From: Bacteroidia bacterium
Lineage (GTDB): Bacteria > Bacteroidota > Bacteroidia > Palsa-965
Assembly (NCBI GenBank): GCA_025454955.1
Contig: JALONL010000012.1
Coordinates: forward strand, 124,001 to 188,000
Length of the DNA: 64,000 nucleotides
Direction of reading: 5' to 3'
Shown here: positions 27,294 to 38,600 of the stretch, piece by piece
Numbering within the stretch: position 1 is the first letter of the stretch
How the letters are laid out: every line of letters begins with the position of its first letter
The notes under the pieces: model-generated
Told to the model about the DNA's origin: nothing
Seen by the model: only the letters and a program-made list of their open reading frames with translations
Databases searched by the model: none
Translations under genes and position numbers: made by a program

Positions 27294-28568
27294 ATGAAAA
27301 ATACACGAATTATTACTGCTGCGGCAGCCATGTTTGCAAGCATTGCGGGCCTTAACGCCCAGGGCTGGGTGGGCCAGTCGAGCAACCGGCTTATTGCCTA
27401 CAATTCAACTCCGGCGCTTACCCCGCTCACTGTGGGCATAGGAGTGGCTTCTCCCACCGCCTTGTTTCACACCAACGGTACACTCCGATTCGACGGTCTT
27501 GCCCTGAACAACGCCTTAACCCGTGTGCTGGTTACAGATGCATCGGGCAATGTGTCTTATCGTGATGCTTCGACCCTTACCACTAACTCCTGGTTGCTTA
27601 CCGGCAACAGCGCGGGTGCTGCTGATTTTATCGGCACCAACAACTTGCAGGATTTCCGTTTCCGCACCAATGGCACACAAAAAATGGTGCTTACAACCGG
27701 CGGTACACTGGGCATAAACACTACCGCCCCATTGGCCACTCGCCGCCTGCATGTAACCGGCTCGACACAGTTTGATGTAAACGCCACCGGCGACGGAACC
27801 TGTCGCTATCACATCAATCGCCCCGACAACAGCACTTACGAAGCATTTCTTTCGTTCAACACCAATAACACCGCCTACGACTGGATTATTGGCACCGACA
27901 ACGACGGAACAGGCGACTGGGTGCAGGCCTATGTATCCACTTCCAGCACGGCATCAACCCGCTTGATTACAGCCCGCCGCGACGGACGAATGAGCATTGG
28001 TTTTACTTTTCCCTACCGCCCTTTAACCACGCTTGACGTAAACTGCAGTGTGAACAATGTATCGGGTTTAACACTTACCAAGAGTGGTTTGCGTTTGGCC
28101 AATCTGCCCAACGGCACCGGAAGAATTCTGGTGGCCGACGACAGCGGTTATGTGTATCTGAGCAATCAGACCGCACTCATGCCCAACGGCAATTACAACG
28201 AGCTGGAATCGCAACTGCGCACCACACAAAATGAAGTAGAAGCCCTCAAAGCCGAACTTGCCGAACTGCGCAGCAATACACAACCGGCCGCGTTGCCCCA
28301 AACCGGACAGGCCATGCTGTATCAAAACCAGCCCAACCCGTTCAGTACATCAACCGAAATCCGCTACTTCCTGCCCGAAAACACGCAGTCGGCCGAATGT
28401 ATTATTTACAGCATGGATGGAAAACAACTCAAGCGCATTCCGATTCAGGGAACCGGCAATGGAAACATTATCATTGAAGGAAATGACCTGTTTGCCGGCA
28501 TGTTCATTTACAGCCTTGTAGTAAACGGCAAAGAAACCGAAAGCCGAAGAATGATTCTTACGCAATAG
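27294..28568 (+). CDS. Secreted protein with T9SS type A sorting domain
   Basis: Signal peptide; C terminus LYQNQPNPFSTSTEIRYFLPENTQSAECIIYSMDGKQLKRIPIQGTGNGNIIIEGNDLFAGMFIYSLVVNGK; preceding short coiled coil. Confidence 0.87.
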   Translation: MKNTRIITAAAAMFASIAGLNAQGWVGQSSNRLIAYNSTPALTPLTVGIGVASPTALFHTNGTLRFDGLALNNALTRVLVTDASGNVSYRDASTLTTNSWLLTGNSAGAADFIGTNNLQDFRFRTNGTQKMVLTTGGTLGINTTAPLATRRLHVTGSTQFDVNATGDGTCRYHINRPDNSTYEAFLSFNTNNTAYDWIIGTDNDGTGDWVQAYVSTSSTASTRLITARRDGRMSIGFTFPYRPLTTLDVNCSVNNVSGLTLTKSGLRLANLPNGTGRILVADDSGYVYLSNQTALMPNGNYNELESQLRTTQNEVEALKAELAELRSNTQPAALPQTGQAMLYQNQPNPFSTSTEIRYFLPENTQSAECIIYSMDGKQLKRIPIQGTGNGNIIIEGNDLFAGMFIYSLVVNGKETESRRMILTQ

Positions 28569-28576
28569 GTTTTATG

Positions 28577-28625
28577 GTAGCCACACGCCTGCCCGACCCC
28601 GGCAAGGTGTGTGGCACCTTTTATT
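28577..28625 (+). terminator. Terminator-like hairpin
   Basis: GCCACACgccTGCC...GGCAaggTGTGTGGC followed by a T-rich stretch after the stop of 27294..28568. Confidence 0.6.
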
Positions 28626-28694
28626 TTATTAAAAAAAACAATCACAGCTAATCCGTTTTATGTATCATAGCCGCAGAAATCAATCTGTATCTGT

Positions 28695-31676
28695 TTGAAA
28701 AGGTTATTCTATTCCGTCTCTGGTATCAAGCTGTGGGTATTCTTACTCACGGCATTGTGCATTTTTTGCCCTTCACTTAATGCACAACAGCCTGCTACCA
28801 GGCAATACACGGTAAGCGACGGCCTTCCATCGATGCAGGTTTATAAAGTGTTTGAAGATTCAAAAGGTATAATGTGGTTTTGTACCGATGCGGGTGTGGC
28901 ATACTACAACGGGTATTCATTCAGGCAATTTACTTCCGAGCATGGTTTGCCTGATAATACGGTAATGGGGATTAATGAAGACAGCCGTGGAAGAATTTGG
29001 TTTTATACCATTACAAGTCAGCTGTTTTATTTCGAGAATGACAGTATGCACACTGTGTCTGCCAATAAATGGATTGTGCAGAATATCGGAAAGGGAATTA
29101 TCTGTTCAATGGCTCTCGCAGAAAACGACACCATTTATTGTGGTCTAAATTTTTCGGAAGGAGTAATTAAAATTGCCCCGCCATATACAGAAAGAAACGC
29201 ATCGTGGATCAAAATCAACCCATCCACAGAGTATTTTGCAATGGATGTGGGGGCAATGGATATGATATATGGCTATACAGTAAAGAACCAAAAGATTAAT
29301 ACTGATAAATACCTGAATAAAGTTTCTTTTTATCAGTATGCGGCATTCAGTTTCGTTGTTTCGCTCCCCGATACACTGAGCCATACCAATGTAAGGGTAA
29401 TAAAAACAAATACCGGCGAATTTGTAATTGCAACCGCTAAAGCAAGAGCCACAATTTCAAATCGCCAAATAAAAAAACTCGAATTAATACCCTCGTTTAC
29501 TACCTGCCTGAGCATTGATATTGACAAAAACTGTTGGACAGGTCAGTACAAGAGAGGTATTAACCTGCTTTTATCTCCTCAAAAAAACATTGATTTTCCA
29601 CCCGATTTTCTTGCCCCTGCCACAGTAACAGATGTATGCCATGATAAGAATGGTGGCTTTTGGTTTACCACACTTGAAAAGGGTGTATATTACATTGCTT
29701 CTTCGGCATATAAGGCATATACAGGCCACAATTGCAGCGAAAACAGTTTCCCGAAAGCCTTTGCCATTTATGGAAATCGTTTGTATTCGGCTTCTTCCTC
29801 AGGAAACGAAATAATTGTCAGCGAGCGTGATGCTGGTGGCAATATGACTAACCGCAGCATACCTGCACCGGAAGCAGTACTTGATATTTTCCCATTATCG
29901 GCCGACACACTTATTATTTGCAGTCATAAAACGCAAATGCTTGTGCTGGGCTCAACACCGAAGTTTCTGCCTGTTCATGAACAGGGAAAAGTAGCCATAT
30001 ACTCCTATGCCGCTGGACAATACAACAATAGCGGGTATATTTTAAACAGTTATGCCATTCATCGGTTTGACAAGGCCACGCAGGTAATAGACCAAATAAT
30101 ACCAACGCCCAAACGTGCCAATACGTTTTGTTTTGATTCCTCAGGCAATATGTGGGTTGGATGTATTAATGGTTTATGGAAATATTCGGCAGGACAGTGG
30201 GAATACTTAGGCGAAAAAAATGAACTGCTGAAAAACCGAATTGACTATCTGGGATTTGACCAGTCGGGCAGGTTGTGGATGGCCACCAAAGGTGCGGGAG
30301 TAATGTTCTTACACCAACAAAAGGTAACGCAGTTTACGGTCGAAAACGGATTAAGTGATATGATTTGCCAGCATGTCAATATTGCCGGAAACGATACAAT
30401 AATTGCATCTACAGGCAAGGGGATAAGTATGATTTACAGGAAAAGAGGAGAGTGGAAAGTGAAACGTTATGGCAAAGACAGTGGTGTACCTCAAACCAAT
30501 ATCATGAAAGCATCTCTAAAATATTCAGAGATATGGGGTATCGGGCATGAAGGGTTGTTTAGCTTTAATATCAGAGAGGCTTTAACACATAAAACAACAC
30601 TTAACTTATTTATTGAATATGTGAAGATTGGCGAACGCAAAGTACCTTACTCATCCGAAAAATTAAACCTAAGTCCGGATGAAAACAATATCACCCTTTA
30701 TTTCTTCGGACTTAATTATCGTAACCCCGGCAAACTCACATATTATTACAGGCTGATCGGACTCGACACTGTATGGCATTCTACCAGGGCTACCAGTGTA
30801 CAGTTTATTGCATTACCACCCGGCCAATACACATTTGAACTGTTTTCGGAAAATGCCGACGGCTTGAGAAGCAAAGATAAAATCAGGTATAGTTTCTATG
30901 TAGCTTCCCCGTTCTGGAAAAAAGGCTGGTTTATTGCCCTGAGCATAATACTTTTGGCGCTGGCGGTAGCACTTTTTATTCGTTTAAGAATACAGAAAAT
31001 TAATCGTCAGAATCAGATAAACCGGCGCATTATTACTTCTGAAATGACTGCGCTGCGAGCCCAGATGAATCCGCATTTTGTGTTTAACGCAATTAACTCC
31101 ATACAGCATTTTATTCTGCGCGATGATACGGAATCGGCACATAAATCGCTGACCAAATTTTCGAAACTCATCCGTAATGTGCTCGATAATTCGAAGCAGG
31201 AAACCATTACACTCGAAAGAGAGATAGAAACTATACGGTTGTATCTTGAACTTGAGTCGTTACGCTTTTCGAACGGTTTTGAGTACAGCATTGTAATTGA
31301 CCCCGGCATTGATAAACAAACCACATTAATAGCCCCGATGCTTATTCAGCCATTTGCCGAAAATGCAATCTGGCATGGCCTGCTCCAGAAGAAGAGTGGC
31401 ATCGGGAAGCTCGATATTTCAATTATGCGCAAGGACGACCTGCTGCGAATTTGCATTGACGACAATGGCATTGGACGAAAAGCCGCAGAGGAATTACGGC
31501 GCGGTTCGCCGAGGAAGCACAAGCCTGTGGGTGTAAACAACACCATGGAGCGCATAGAATTAATCCGCTTGCAATATCACAAAAAAATAAGTGCCGAAAT
31601 TATCGACAAACTCAACGACGACGGCACTTCAGCTGGAACTACAGTAATAATTCTCATTCCCGATCTTCATAATTAA
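28695..31676 (+). CDS. Two-component-regulator-propeller sensor histidine kinase (LytS/His_kinase type)
   Basis: TTG start with signal peptide; propeller repeats (SDGLPSMQVYKVFEDSKGIMWFCTDAG, FDSSGNMWVGCINGL); Y_Y_Y-like domain; TM; LRAQMNPHFVFNAINSIQHFI. Confidence 0.9.
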   Translation: MKRLFYSVSGIKLWVFLLTALCIFCPSLNAQQPATRQYTVSDGLPSMQVYKVFEDSKGIMWFCTDAGVAYYNGYSFRQFTSEHGLPDNTVMGINEDSRGRIWFYTITSQLFYFENDSMHTVSANKWIVQNIGKGIICSMALAENDTIYCGLNFSEGVIKIAPPYTERNASWIKINPSTEYFAMDVGAMDMIYGYTVKNQKINTDKYLNKVSFYQYAAFSFVVSLPDTLSHTNVRVIKTNTGEFVIATAKARATISNRQIKKLELIPSFTTCLSIDIDKNCWTGQYKRGINLLLSPQKNIDFPPDFLAPATVTDVCHDKNGGFWFTTLEKGVYYIASSAYKAYTGHNCSENSFPKAFAIYGNRLYSASSSGNEIIVSERDAGGNMTNRSIPAPEAVLDIFPLSADTLIICSHKTQMLVLGSTPKFLPVHEQGKVAIYSYAAGQYNNSGYILNSYAIHRFDKATQVIDQIIPTPKRANTFCFDSSGNMWVGCINGLWKYSAGQWEYLGEKNELLKNRIDYLGFDQSGRLWMATKGAGVMFLHQQKVTQFTVENGLSDMICQHVNIAGNDTIIASTGKGISMIYRKRGEWKVKRYGKDSGVPQTNIMKASLKYSEIWGIGHEGLFSFNIREALTHKTTLNLFIEYVKIGERKVPYSSEKLNLSPDENNITLYFFGLNYRNPGKLTYYYRLIGLDTVWHSTRATSVQFIALPPGQYTFELFSENADGLRSKDKIRYSFYVASPFWKKGWFIALSIILLALAVALFIRLRIQKINRQNQINRRIITSEMTALRAQMNPHFVFNAINSIQHFILRDDTESAHKSLTKFSKLIRNVLDNSKQETITLEREIETIRLYLELESLRFSNGFEYSIVIDPGIDKQTTLIAPMLIQPFAENAIWHGLLQKKSGIGKLDISIMRKDDLLRICIDDNGIGRKAAEELRRGSPRKHKPVGVNNTMERIELIRLQYHKKISAEIIDKLNDDGTSAGTTVIILIPDLHN

Positions 31677-31687
31677 CACAACTACAC

Positions 31688-32452
31688 ATGAACGCAATAA
31701 TAGTGGATGACGAAAAAGTAGGGGCCGAAACTTTAATGATGCTCATCCGGAAGTATTGTCCCGAAATACACATAATGTCGCTGATTCATCACGCACCGGA
31801 TGCAGCAGATGAAATACAACGGCTTAAACCCGATCTTATTTTTCTGGATATTGAAATGCCGTTTATGAACGGATTTGATGTGCTTACAAAAGTACATCAC
31901 CTCGATTTTGCGCTCATTTTCACCACGGCATGGGATCATTACGCGCTGCAGGCCGTGCGGCACAGTGCCATTGATTATCTGCTCAAACCAATTGATCCTG
32001 AAGACCTGCAAGATGCGGTAGCAAAGGCTTACAAAAGAAATACGAATTACTACAGGTCTGCATTTGAAACTCTTTCGTCTGAGTTAAAACTCAATCAGCA
32101 AATAAAACGGCTGGCCATTCCCAGTCAGGACAGCATCATCTTTGTGGAATGGTCGCAGATTGTATATCTCGAAGCAGATTCAAATTACACGCATATATAC
32201 ACCGTGGCCGGAAAAAAACATACCGTTTCACGTACGTTGAAAGAATACGATGAGCTGCTTGACAAACAGGATTTTTTCAGAATACACCACACTTTTCTCA
32301 TCAACCTCAATCATGTGGAAAAGTACATTAAAGGCGATGGCGGCTATGTGCTTATGAGCAATGGAAATACCATTGATGTGGCCCGGAGAAAGAAAAACGA
32401 ACTGCTGCAACTGCTTACAGGAACCAATCAGATCGAACGCGGTAAACTATAA
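31688..32452 (+). CDS. LytTR-family response regulator
   Basis: Receiver domain (DLIFLDIEMPFMNGFDVL, AIDYLLKPI) and LytTR DNA-binding domain (YLEADSNYTHIYTVAGKKHTVSRTLKEYDELL...FFRIHHTFLINL). Confidence 0.94.
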   Translation: MNAIIVDDEKVGAETLMMLIRKYCPEIHIMSLIHHAPDAADEIQRLKPDLIFLDIEMPFMNGFDVLTKVHHLDFALIFTTAWDHYALQAVRHSAIDYLLKPIDPEDLQDAVAKAYKRNTNYYRSAFETLSSELKLNQQIKRLAIPSQDSIIFVEWSQIVYLEADSNYTHIYTVAGKKHTVSRTLKEYDELLDKQDFFRIHHTFLINLNHVEKYIKGDGGYVLMSNGNTIDVARRKKNELLQLLTGTNQIERGKL

Positions 32453-32463
32453 CCGGGCTGAAA

Positions 32464-34617
32464 TTACTTGGGCATATTCCCTTCCCACTTATCCATAATC
32501 ACTCCTTCGCGGATGGGGCGGAAAGCGGTGCGGCGGTTGCGCTGGTGGGCGGCTTCCTGTTCGTCTTTGGTGGGTAGTTTATTAATGTCGGCCTCGGTTA
32601 TGAGCGGCTGCTTTTCGCCATAGCCTTTGGCCACCAGACGATCGGCAGAAATGCCTTTTGAAACAAGGTAATCGACACAGCTTTTGGCGCGTTCCTGCGA
32701 AAGTTTTTCATTGTACTTGTCGCTGCCGCGCGCATCGGTGTGCGAACTGATTTCTACACTGATGTTGTCGTTAAGCTCCAGAAACTTCACCAGATCGTCG
32801 AGAATTTTCTGCGACTCCGGACGCAGCGTGGCCCGGTCGAAATCATACTCGATACCCGGAATTACAATTTCGCCGGCCGGAATGGGCGTGAGGAAAAAGT
32901 CGTGCTCAAACTGTTTGCTGTCGGTAAGACCCACAGTGGAAATATTGGTGGCATCGCCAAAGAACTTATTCTTCTGCGCTTTGATGTAGAGTTCCTGATT
33001 GAGTGTGAGCGATGTTTCGTAGTAACCGGCAGAATCGGTAATGATGTAAAACGTTTCCTGATCGCCTCTGATGTCTTTAAACGTGAGCAGCGCATTGCCA
33101 ATCGGCTCATTGGTTTCTACATTATACACATGGCCTTTGAGACTGAACACCAGCGGTTCGTTCTGAAACTGATACGCACGGTAGCAATATCCGTTGCCCG
33201 CCGGGCCGCAGGTGCTGCACTTTTCACGGTCAGACGAGAAGTAGCCTTCCTGCTGCAAACGGTCAAGCACAAAGTAAGCATCATCGCGCGAGGAATTGAA
33301 CGGAGCATCCATATTCCGCGGCTGGCTCCAGGTCGAATCGTCGGCATTGAACGAAGTTTTTACAATATCAAATCCGCCGAAACCGCCCATGCCGTTTGTG
33401 CTGTAAAACAGTGTGCCGGAAGTGAAATGGAAGAACGGCGTAATTTCATCGCCCGCTGTATTGATCAGCGGGCCCATGTTTACCGGGCTGGAGGCATTAC
33501 CGTCTTCATCAATCTGCACCGACCAGATATCCAAACCACCAAAACCTCCTTCGCGGTCGGAAGCAAAGTACAAGGTGGTTCCATCGTTCGACATGCACGG
33601 GTGCATGGCCCTTTTGCCTGGAATATTTACCACCGAATTGAGTTTAAGCGGAGCCAGCCATTCTTCGCCCACACTGCGGCTGAGGAAAATGGCGCATTCC
33701 TGTCCGTCTTCGCTCCAGCGTGTAAAAAACAAATGCTGCAAACCAAACGATACACTGGCAGCACCTTCGTTCACCGGAGTATTGAGTGTACCGAGATTGG
33801 TTTTCATCTGCTGCGGCGGAAGCCACATTCCGTTTACGCGCGTGGCCAGATACACATCGGTGGTAAAGGCTTCGAAGCCCATTTGTTTTTTCGAGTCGGA
33901 ACTCACATTACCCACACGGCCGCTGGTAAAGAGCAACTGATCGGAGTTGCTGTAATACGTGGCCGCAAAAGCCGTGGTGCCTGCGTTTATCACCGAATCG
34001 AGCAGCCAGGCACGTACCGCTTTCTTTACGTGTGCCGTGTCCTGCGCAAACAAACAACCGTTTATGTTTCGCGTTACCTTATCAATTCGGGTATCGCCTT
34101 GCGGAAGTGTGGCGAGGTAAGTTTCAAATTGTTTCGAAGCATCATTGTACTTCGCGTTGTTCATGAGCGCAATGCCATACCAGTAACGCGCTTCGGGAAA
34201 ACGATCGTCGGGAATTTGTGTGGCTAATGCATACCACAACTCTGCATTGTCGTAATCGTGCAGCAGGCGGTAGCACTCGGCAATGCGATGTGTTACGTAG
34301 CGTGTGCGCGGATCGTTGCCCTGCACGGGCGGAAGTTTTTTCTGCGTGCTGTCGGCCTTTTGCGAAGCACGGCTCAGCGCAGCCGAATCGACCGTTTTGC
34401 GCGGCGGCACATAAGGCCTGCACTCATAAGGCGTAACCAGATCACGATCGCTGCCGGGCATAAATGTAACCACATGCTGATAGCAGGTGAGCGCCAGTTT
34501 GTAATCTTTCTTGTCAAAAGCCTGGTCACCAAATTCCATCCAGTCGCGACGGCTCTGCGCAGCAGCCGAAACCACAAGTAAAAGCGTGAAACAAAAAAGC
34601 ACTATGCGTTTCATCAC
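32464..34617 (-). CDS. OmpA family protein with PD40-type repeats (SprE/PorE-like architecture)
   Basis: TPR-like N terminus, PD40-like segments (LYFASDREGGFGGLDIW), CTD IPGIEYDFDRATLRPESQKILDDLVKFLE...SSHTDARGSDKYNEKLSQERAKSCVDYL. Confidence 0.88.
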   Translation of the reverse strand: MMKRIVLFCFTLLLVVSAAAQSRRDWMEFGDQAFDKKDYKLALTCYQHVVTFMPGSDRDLVTPYECRPYVPPRKTVDSAALSRASQKADSTQKKLPPVQGNDPRTRYVTHRIAECYRLLHDYDNAELWYALATQIPDDRFPEARYWYGIALMNNAKYNDASKQFETYLATLPQGDTRIDKVTRNINGCLFAQDTAHVKKAVRAWLLDSVINAGTTAFAATYYSNSDQLLFTSGRVGNVSSDSKKQMGFEAFTTDVYLATRVNGMWLPPQQMKTNLGTLNTPVNEGAASVSFGLQHLFFTRWSEDGQECAIFLSRSVGEEWLAPLKLNSVVNIPGKRAMHPCMSNDGTTLYFASDREGGFGGLDIWSVQIDEDGNASSPVNMGPLINTAGDEITPFFHFTSGTLFYSTNGMGGFGGFDIVKTSFNADDSTWSQPRNMDAPFNSSRDDAYFVLDRLQQEGYFSSDREKCSTCGPAGNGYCYRAYQFQNEPLVFSLKGHVYNVETNEPIGNALLTFKDIRGDQETFYIITDSAGYYETSLTLNQELYIKAQKNKFFGDATNISTVGLTDSKQFEHDFFLTPIPAGEIVIPGIEYDFDRATLRPESQKILDDLVKFLELNDNISVEISSHTDARGSDKYNEKLSQERAKSCVDYLVSKGISADRLVAKGYGEKQPLITEADINKLPTKDEQEAAHQRNRRTAFRPIREGVIMDKWEGNMPK

Positions 34618-35633
34618 AGTCGCGGACAGTTAGGTGGAACCACTGGCGATTTGCGCTTGGCCACATAAACCACCGAAAACTCAATGCCGCCACGGTTGTT
34701 GGAAGCCGGTTTCAAAGTCGATACGTTTATGTCGTAGCTGATGCGGTAAGTATATTCGCCATGTTTGAGACCAAGTTCAAGAATAGCCGCATCGCGCGTG
34801 CGGAACGTGGGCCCGGCAATGAGGTACGAATCGCTGTTGGGCAGGTAAATATTGGCCAGCAGCCCAAGCACAAGTTCGCGGTTGTTCAACTGCCACATCG
34901 AAAGCACACGCGGCTGAAGTGTTAAGCGTTCGTTTATGCCCACACGCCCGCCCGCATGAATTACATAACGAATGGGCCAGCGGCTGGTTCGTCCGAAAAA
35001 CGATTCGTTGGGCTGGTTGAGATGAAATGCCGAAAAGCCGATAAACGGATTGATACGGCTTTGTTCGCGCGCAAAGTAATACAACGCACCCGCACTCACA
35101 TCGAGAAGATACTGCTGCTCGTTTCCGGCAAACAATTCGCCGCTGGGCAAACTCTGATCGAAACCGCCGCCATTGCTCATGGTATATTGATTGTTCCAGG
35201 TGAGCCGCCCAAAATTTACACTCTTCTGCGTAAAGCCCGCACACATGCCAAAGGCTACATGATGCTCGTTATTATCATCAAGCTGCAAATCGTATGCGCC
35301 CGATACATTTAAACTCAGCACATTGAAATTGCCAATGCCTGCGCGGTTATTCATCAGTTGCACACCCACCCCGTAGCGACGTATCGGTTTGTCCCAGGCC
35401 AGTGCCGCCGTTTGAAACGGACGCGAAGCCACCGCTGTCCACTGGTTGCGATAATTGGCATGAATGCGGAAACGCCCGTCGAACATGCCCGTCATGGCCG
35501 GGTTGAGATAAATTTTGGCAGCATCGTAATGCGTGAGGTGAAAATCCTGCGCAGTAAGTTGCTGTGCAGTCACACACACCACACAGGCAGCCAGCCACAC
35601 GCTCAAACGAAATGTGTGAATCATCTTTTTCAT
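34614..35633 (-). CDS. PorP/SprF family type IX secretion membrane protein
   Basis: FHLTHYDAAKIYLNPAMTGMFDGRFRIHANYRNQW is the characteristic PorP/SprF N terminus. Start set at 35633. Confidence 0.92.
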   Translation of the reverse strand: MKKMIHTFRLSVWLAACVVCVTAQQLTAQDFHLTHYDAAKIYLNPAMTGMFDGRFRIHANYRNQWTAVASRPFQTAALAWDKPIRRYGVGVQLMNNRAGIGNFNVLSLNVSGAYDLQLDDNNEHHVAFGMCAGFTQKSVNFGRLTWNNQYTMSNGGGFDQSLPSGELFAGNEQQYLLDVSAGALYYFAREQSRINPFIGFSAFHLNQPNESFFGRTSRWPIRYVIHAGGRVGINERLTLQPRVLSMWQLNNRELVLGLLANIYLPNSDSYLIAGPTFRTRDAAILELGLKHGEYTYRISYDINVSTLKPASNNRGGIEFSVVYVAKRKSPVVPPNCPRL

Positions 35634-38600
35634 CAGCGCAGCAGTGTTACATCGCCCGAAAGGAAATAATCGCGCCCGTCGGGTGTGGTGGCCCGCACCG
35701 TATATACATACACGCCCACGGCCTGCGGAATGCCGTCGCGTGTGCCATCCCACGAATTGGCCTGTGAGGTGGAAGTGAAAATGAGTTCGCCCCAGTTATT
35801 GTAAATGCGCACTTCGAGATTGGTAAACGGCCCGCCGAAAACCTGAAACACATCGTTCTGCCCGTCGCCGTTGGGCGAAAAGCCGCTGGGCACATCGGGC
35901 GGTGTGCTGATGATGTATTCGGTAAGCGCAGTATCCGTACATCCATTGGTATCGGCCACAACCAGCGTAACGATATATGTGCCGGCCTGTTGCCAGGCGT
36001 GCGAAGGATTGGGCACTACCGAAGGTGCAGTAGAATCGCCCCAGTTCCAGAGCCAGCTTGCAATGTTGCTGAACGACTGATCGGTAAACTGAATCTGCTG
36101 CATGGTATTGCCATAGCCAAACGGATTGGACGTAAACTGCGCCGTGGGCGAAGGATAAATGTCCACAGGCTGTGTAACTGTATCGCGGCAGCCGAAATTG
36201 GAAATGGCAATGAGGCTTACATTATACACGCCGGGACTGTTGTAATAATGCAAAGGCAGTTGTTGTGCCGAGGTGGAATTATCGCCAAACTGCCATTGCC
36301 AGCCGGTAACGCTGCCGGTGTCCACAGTGGAAAGGTCGTTGAAAATGGTGCCGTCTTTGAGGCAGAAACCGTTTGTGTTGAATGCGGCCTGCGGAAATGG
36401 ATACACAAATATCTGCCTCAGTTCGGTATCGGGGCAGCCGTTTGCCGAAACTGTGGTGAGCGACACATTGTAAAATCCGCCTGCCGGGTAAAGGTGTTGC
36501 GGCGATGCCAGCGAAGAAGTGTTTGCTGCACCCGAAGCCGAATCGCCAAAATTCCACAACCAACTGATGATGGGTGTTACCGATGTGCTCTGGTCGGTAA
36601 AGCTCATGGCCACATCGGGACAAACATTGCTGTGCGAGAAAATGCTGTTGGGTGCGGGAATGATAACCACGCTTACTGTATCGCTTTGCTGGCGGCAGCC
36701 TCCGTTGAGCAGTGTGTGGAAAACGAGTTGTACCTGACCATTGGCCAAATCGGCGGGGCCGGGAAGGTAAGTGGTGGTAAGTGCCGTATCGCCGCCGGGG
36801 AAACTGCCATCGCCGAGCGTGGTCCAGTAGCCGCTGCCGGTGCCGGTTGTGGCGGTAATGGTAAATGGCACGTTGCTGCAGGCCGTATCAGGAACGGTAA
36901 ATACAATGGAAGGAACGGCGGTGAATGTAACCAGTACACTGTCGGTTACGGGCAGGCAGTTTCCGTTGCCGGTGGTGGTGAGGTAAAGTATTACGCTGCC
37001 GGCATTGCGGTCGGCCTGGCTGGGGAAATAATCGGTGCAAAGCTGCGTGGGTGTGCTGAATGAGCCGCTGCCGGTAGTTGACCATACGCCGCCGGTTGAC
37101 AGTGTAATGCTTGCGCATACGTTAACATAAGGCGTATCCACACACACGGTAATATCGGCGCCTGCATTGGCCGTTGGTGCGGGGCCGAAGGTGATGCGTA
37201 CAGAATCGACATCATGTGAACACAGCGTGGGCCCGGTAGTTTGCAGCGCGAGCACGGCAAAACCCGCATTGAGCTCGGCCACAGTGGGCTGGTAGGTGGC
37301 GTTGAGCACGGTTGCCGAAGGCGTGAAGGTGCCCGCACCTGTCCACAAACCGCCCGTAACGTTGAGCACCGAGCCGCCTAAACCTATGCCCGCATTGTTG
37401 TAACACGCCACCGTATCAGACCCGGCCAGCGCAATGGGCGGCGCAAGCACATTGATAATGTACGGCACCGTATCCTGGCACCCCAGCGAATTGGTGGCCG
37501 AATGCAGCACCGTATAGGTTCCGCTCGACAGATACACATGCACCGGATTTTGCACGTTCGACTGGAATCCATCGCCAAAATCCCACCAGTAACCCGTTAT
37601 GCTGGCATTGCCGCTCACCGATGAACTGTCGGTAAAACTCACCGCAGTACCCACACAAACACTGTCAGCGCCCGAAATAATGTTCGCGGTTACAGTCGAA
37701 AACTCTACCTGAAGCACGGTTGTATCGGCACAGGGCGTGTTTGGGTTAATGATAAGCGTTACATCAAACGGACCAATGCCGGGATAAGTGTAAGCAGGCT
37801 CAAACAACGATGAGGTATCGGTAGTAACGGTTGTATCGCCAAAATCCCAGAACCAGGTGGAAGCGTTGCCGGTGCTCTGGTTGTCGAACTGAATGGTGTT
37901 GTTGTTGCTCAAACAGGCCTGCGCCGGTACACCAATTACCGACTGTGCCAACGGCGGACAAAACACCACGTTAAACTGAAAGTCGCGTACAATTTCGCCA
38001 ATCTTCACCCCATTGCGGTATTCCTCACAACGAATGCCGGCCACAAACTGACCGATAAACGGAGGCGAACCACTCAAAAAACCCGTTTGTGGATCGAGTG
38101 TAAGCGGGGCTCCGCCGGTGGGATTGACAGGCCCGAAACCGGGCAGAAAAGTAATGGTGGGAAAAATGCACTGCCCGTTTACAAACGTGGGCGGATCGTC
38201 TTCATAAGGTGTAAAAAACGAATACACCAATGAATCCCCGTCGAGGTCAGTAGCCGAATAATCGAAATCGATGGGCTGCTGGGCACACACAAACACGGGC
38301 GGAGGCTGCACCCACACCGGCGAGCTGTTAGTTATTACCTGTGCATTGTTGGGAATGTAAGTGTACCACGATGTGCCCAGATTGGTAGTGGAATTGGAAT
38401 TGGTATTTACCAGCGAGTAATTGCGGCAACAGTACTGAACGAATAAATGATAACCGCCCGGCTGGGGAGGCAATGTGTTTACCACACGGGTATAAATGGC
38501 TTCTTCGAGACAAAGGCCGGGATCAACCGCACAGGAGTCGATGGCCGGATTTACAATGGTTGCCGTAGTGAAGTTGAGTGTAATGTCCCTGTCGGGTAAA

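Noticed and set aside
32740-34227. 495-aa plus-strand ORF
   Set aside because: Antisense to the well-supported OmpA/PD40 gene, Arg/Gly/His-rich composition with no domain; a shadow ORF.
35990-37063. 357-aa plus-strand ORF
   Set aside because: Antisense to the PKD-repeat gene; Cys/Gly/Ala-rich shadow of the repeats.
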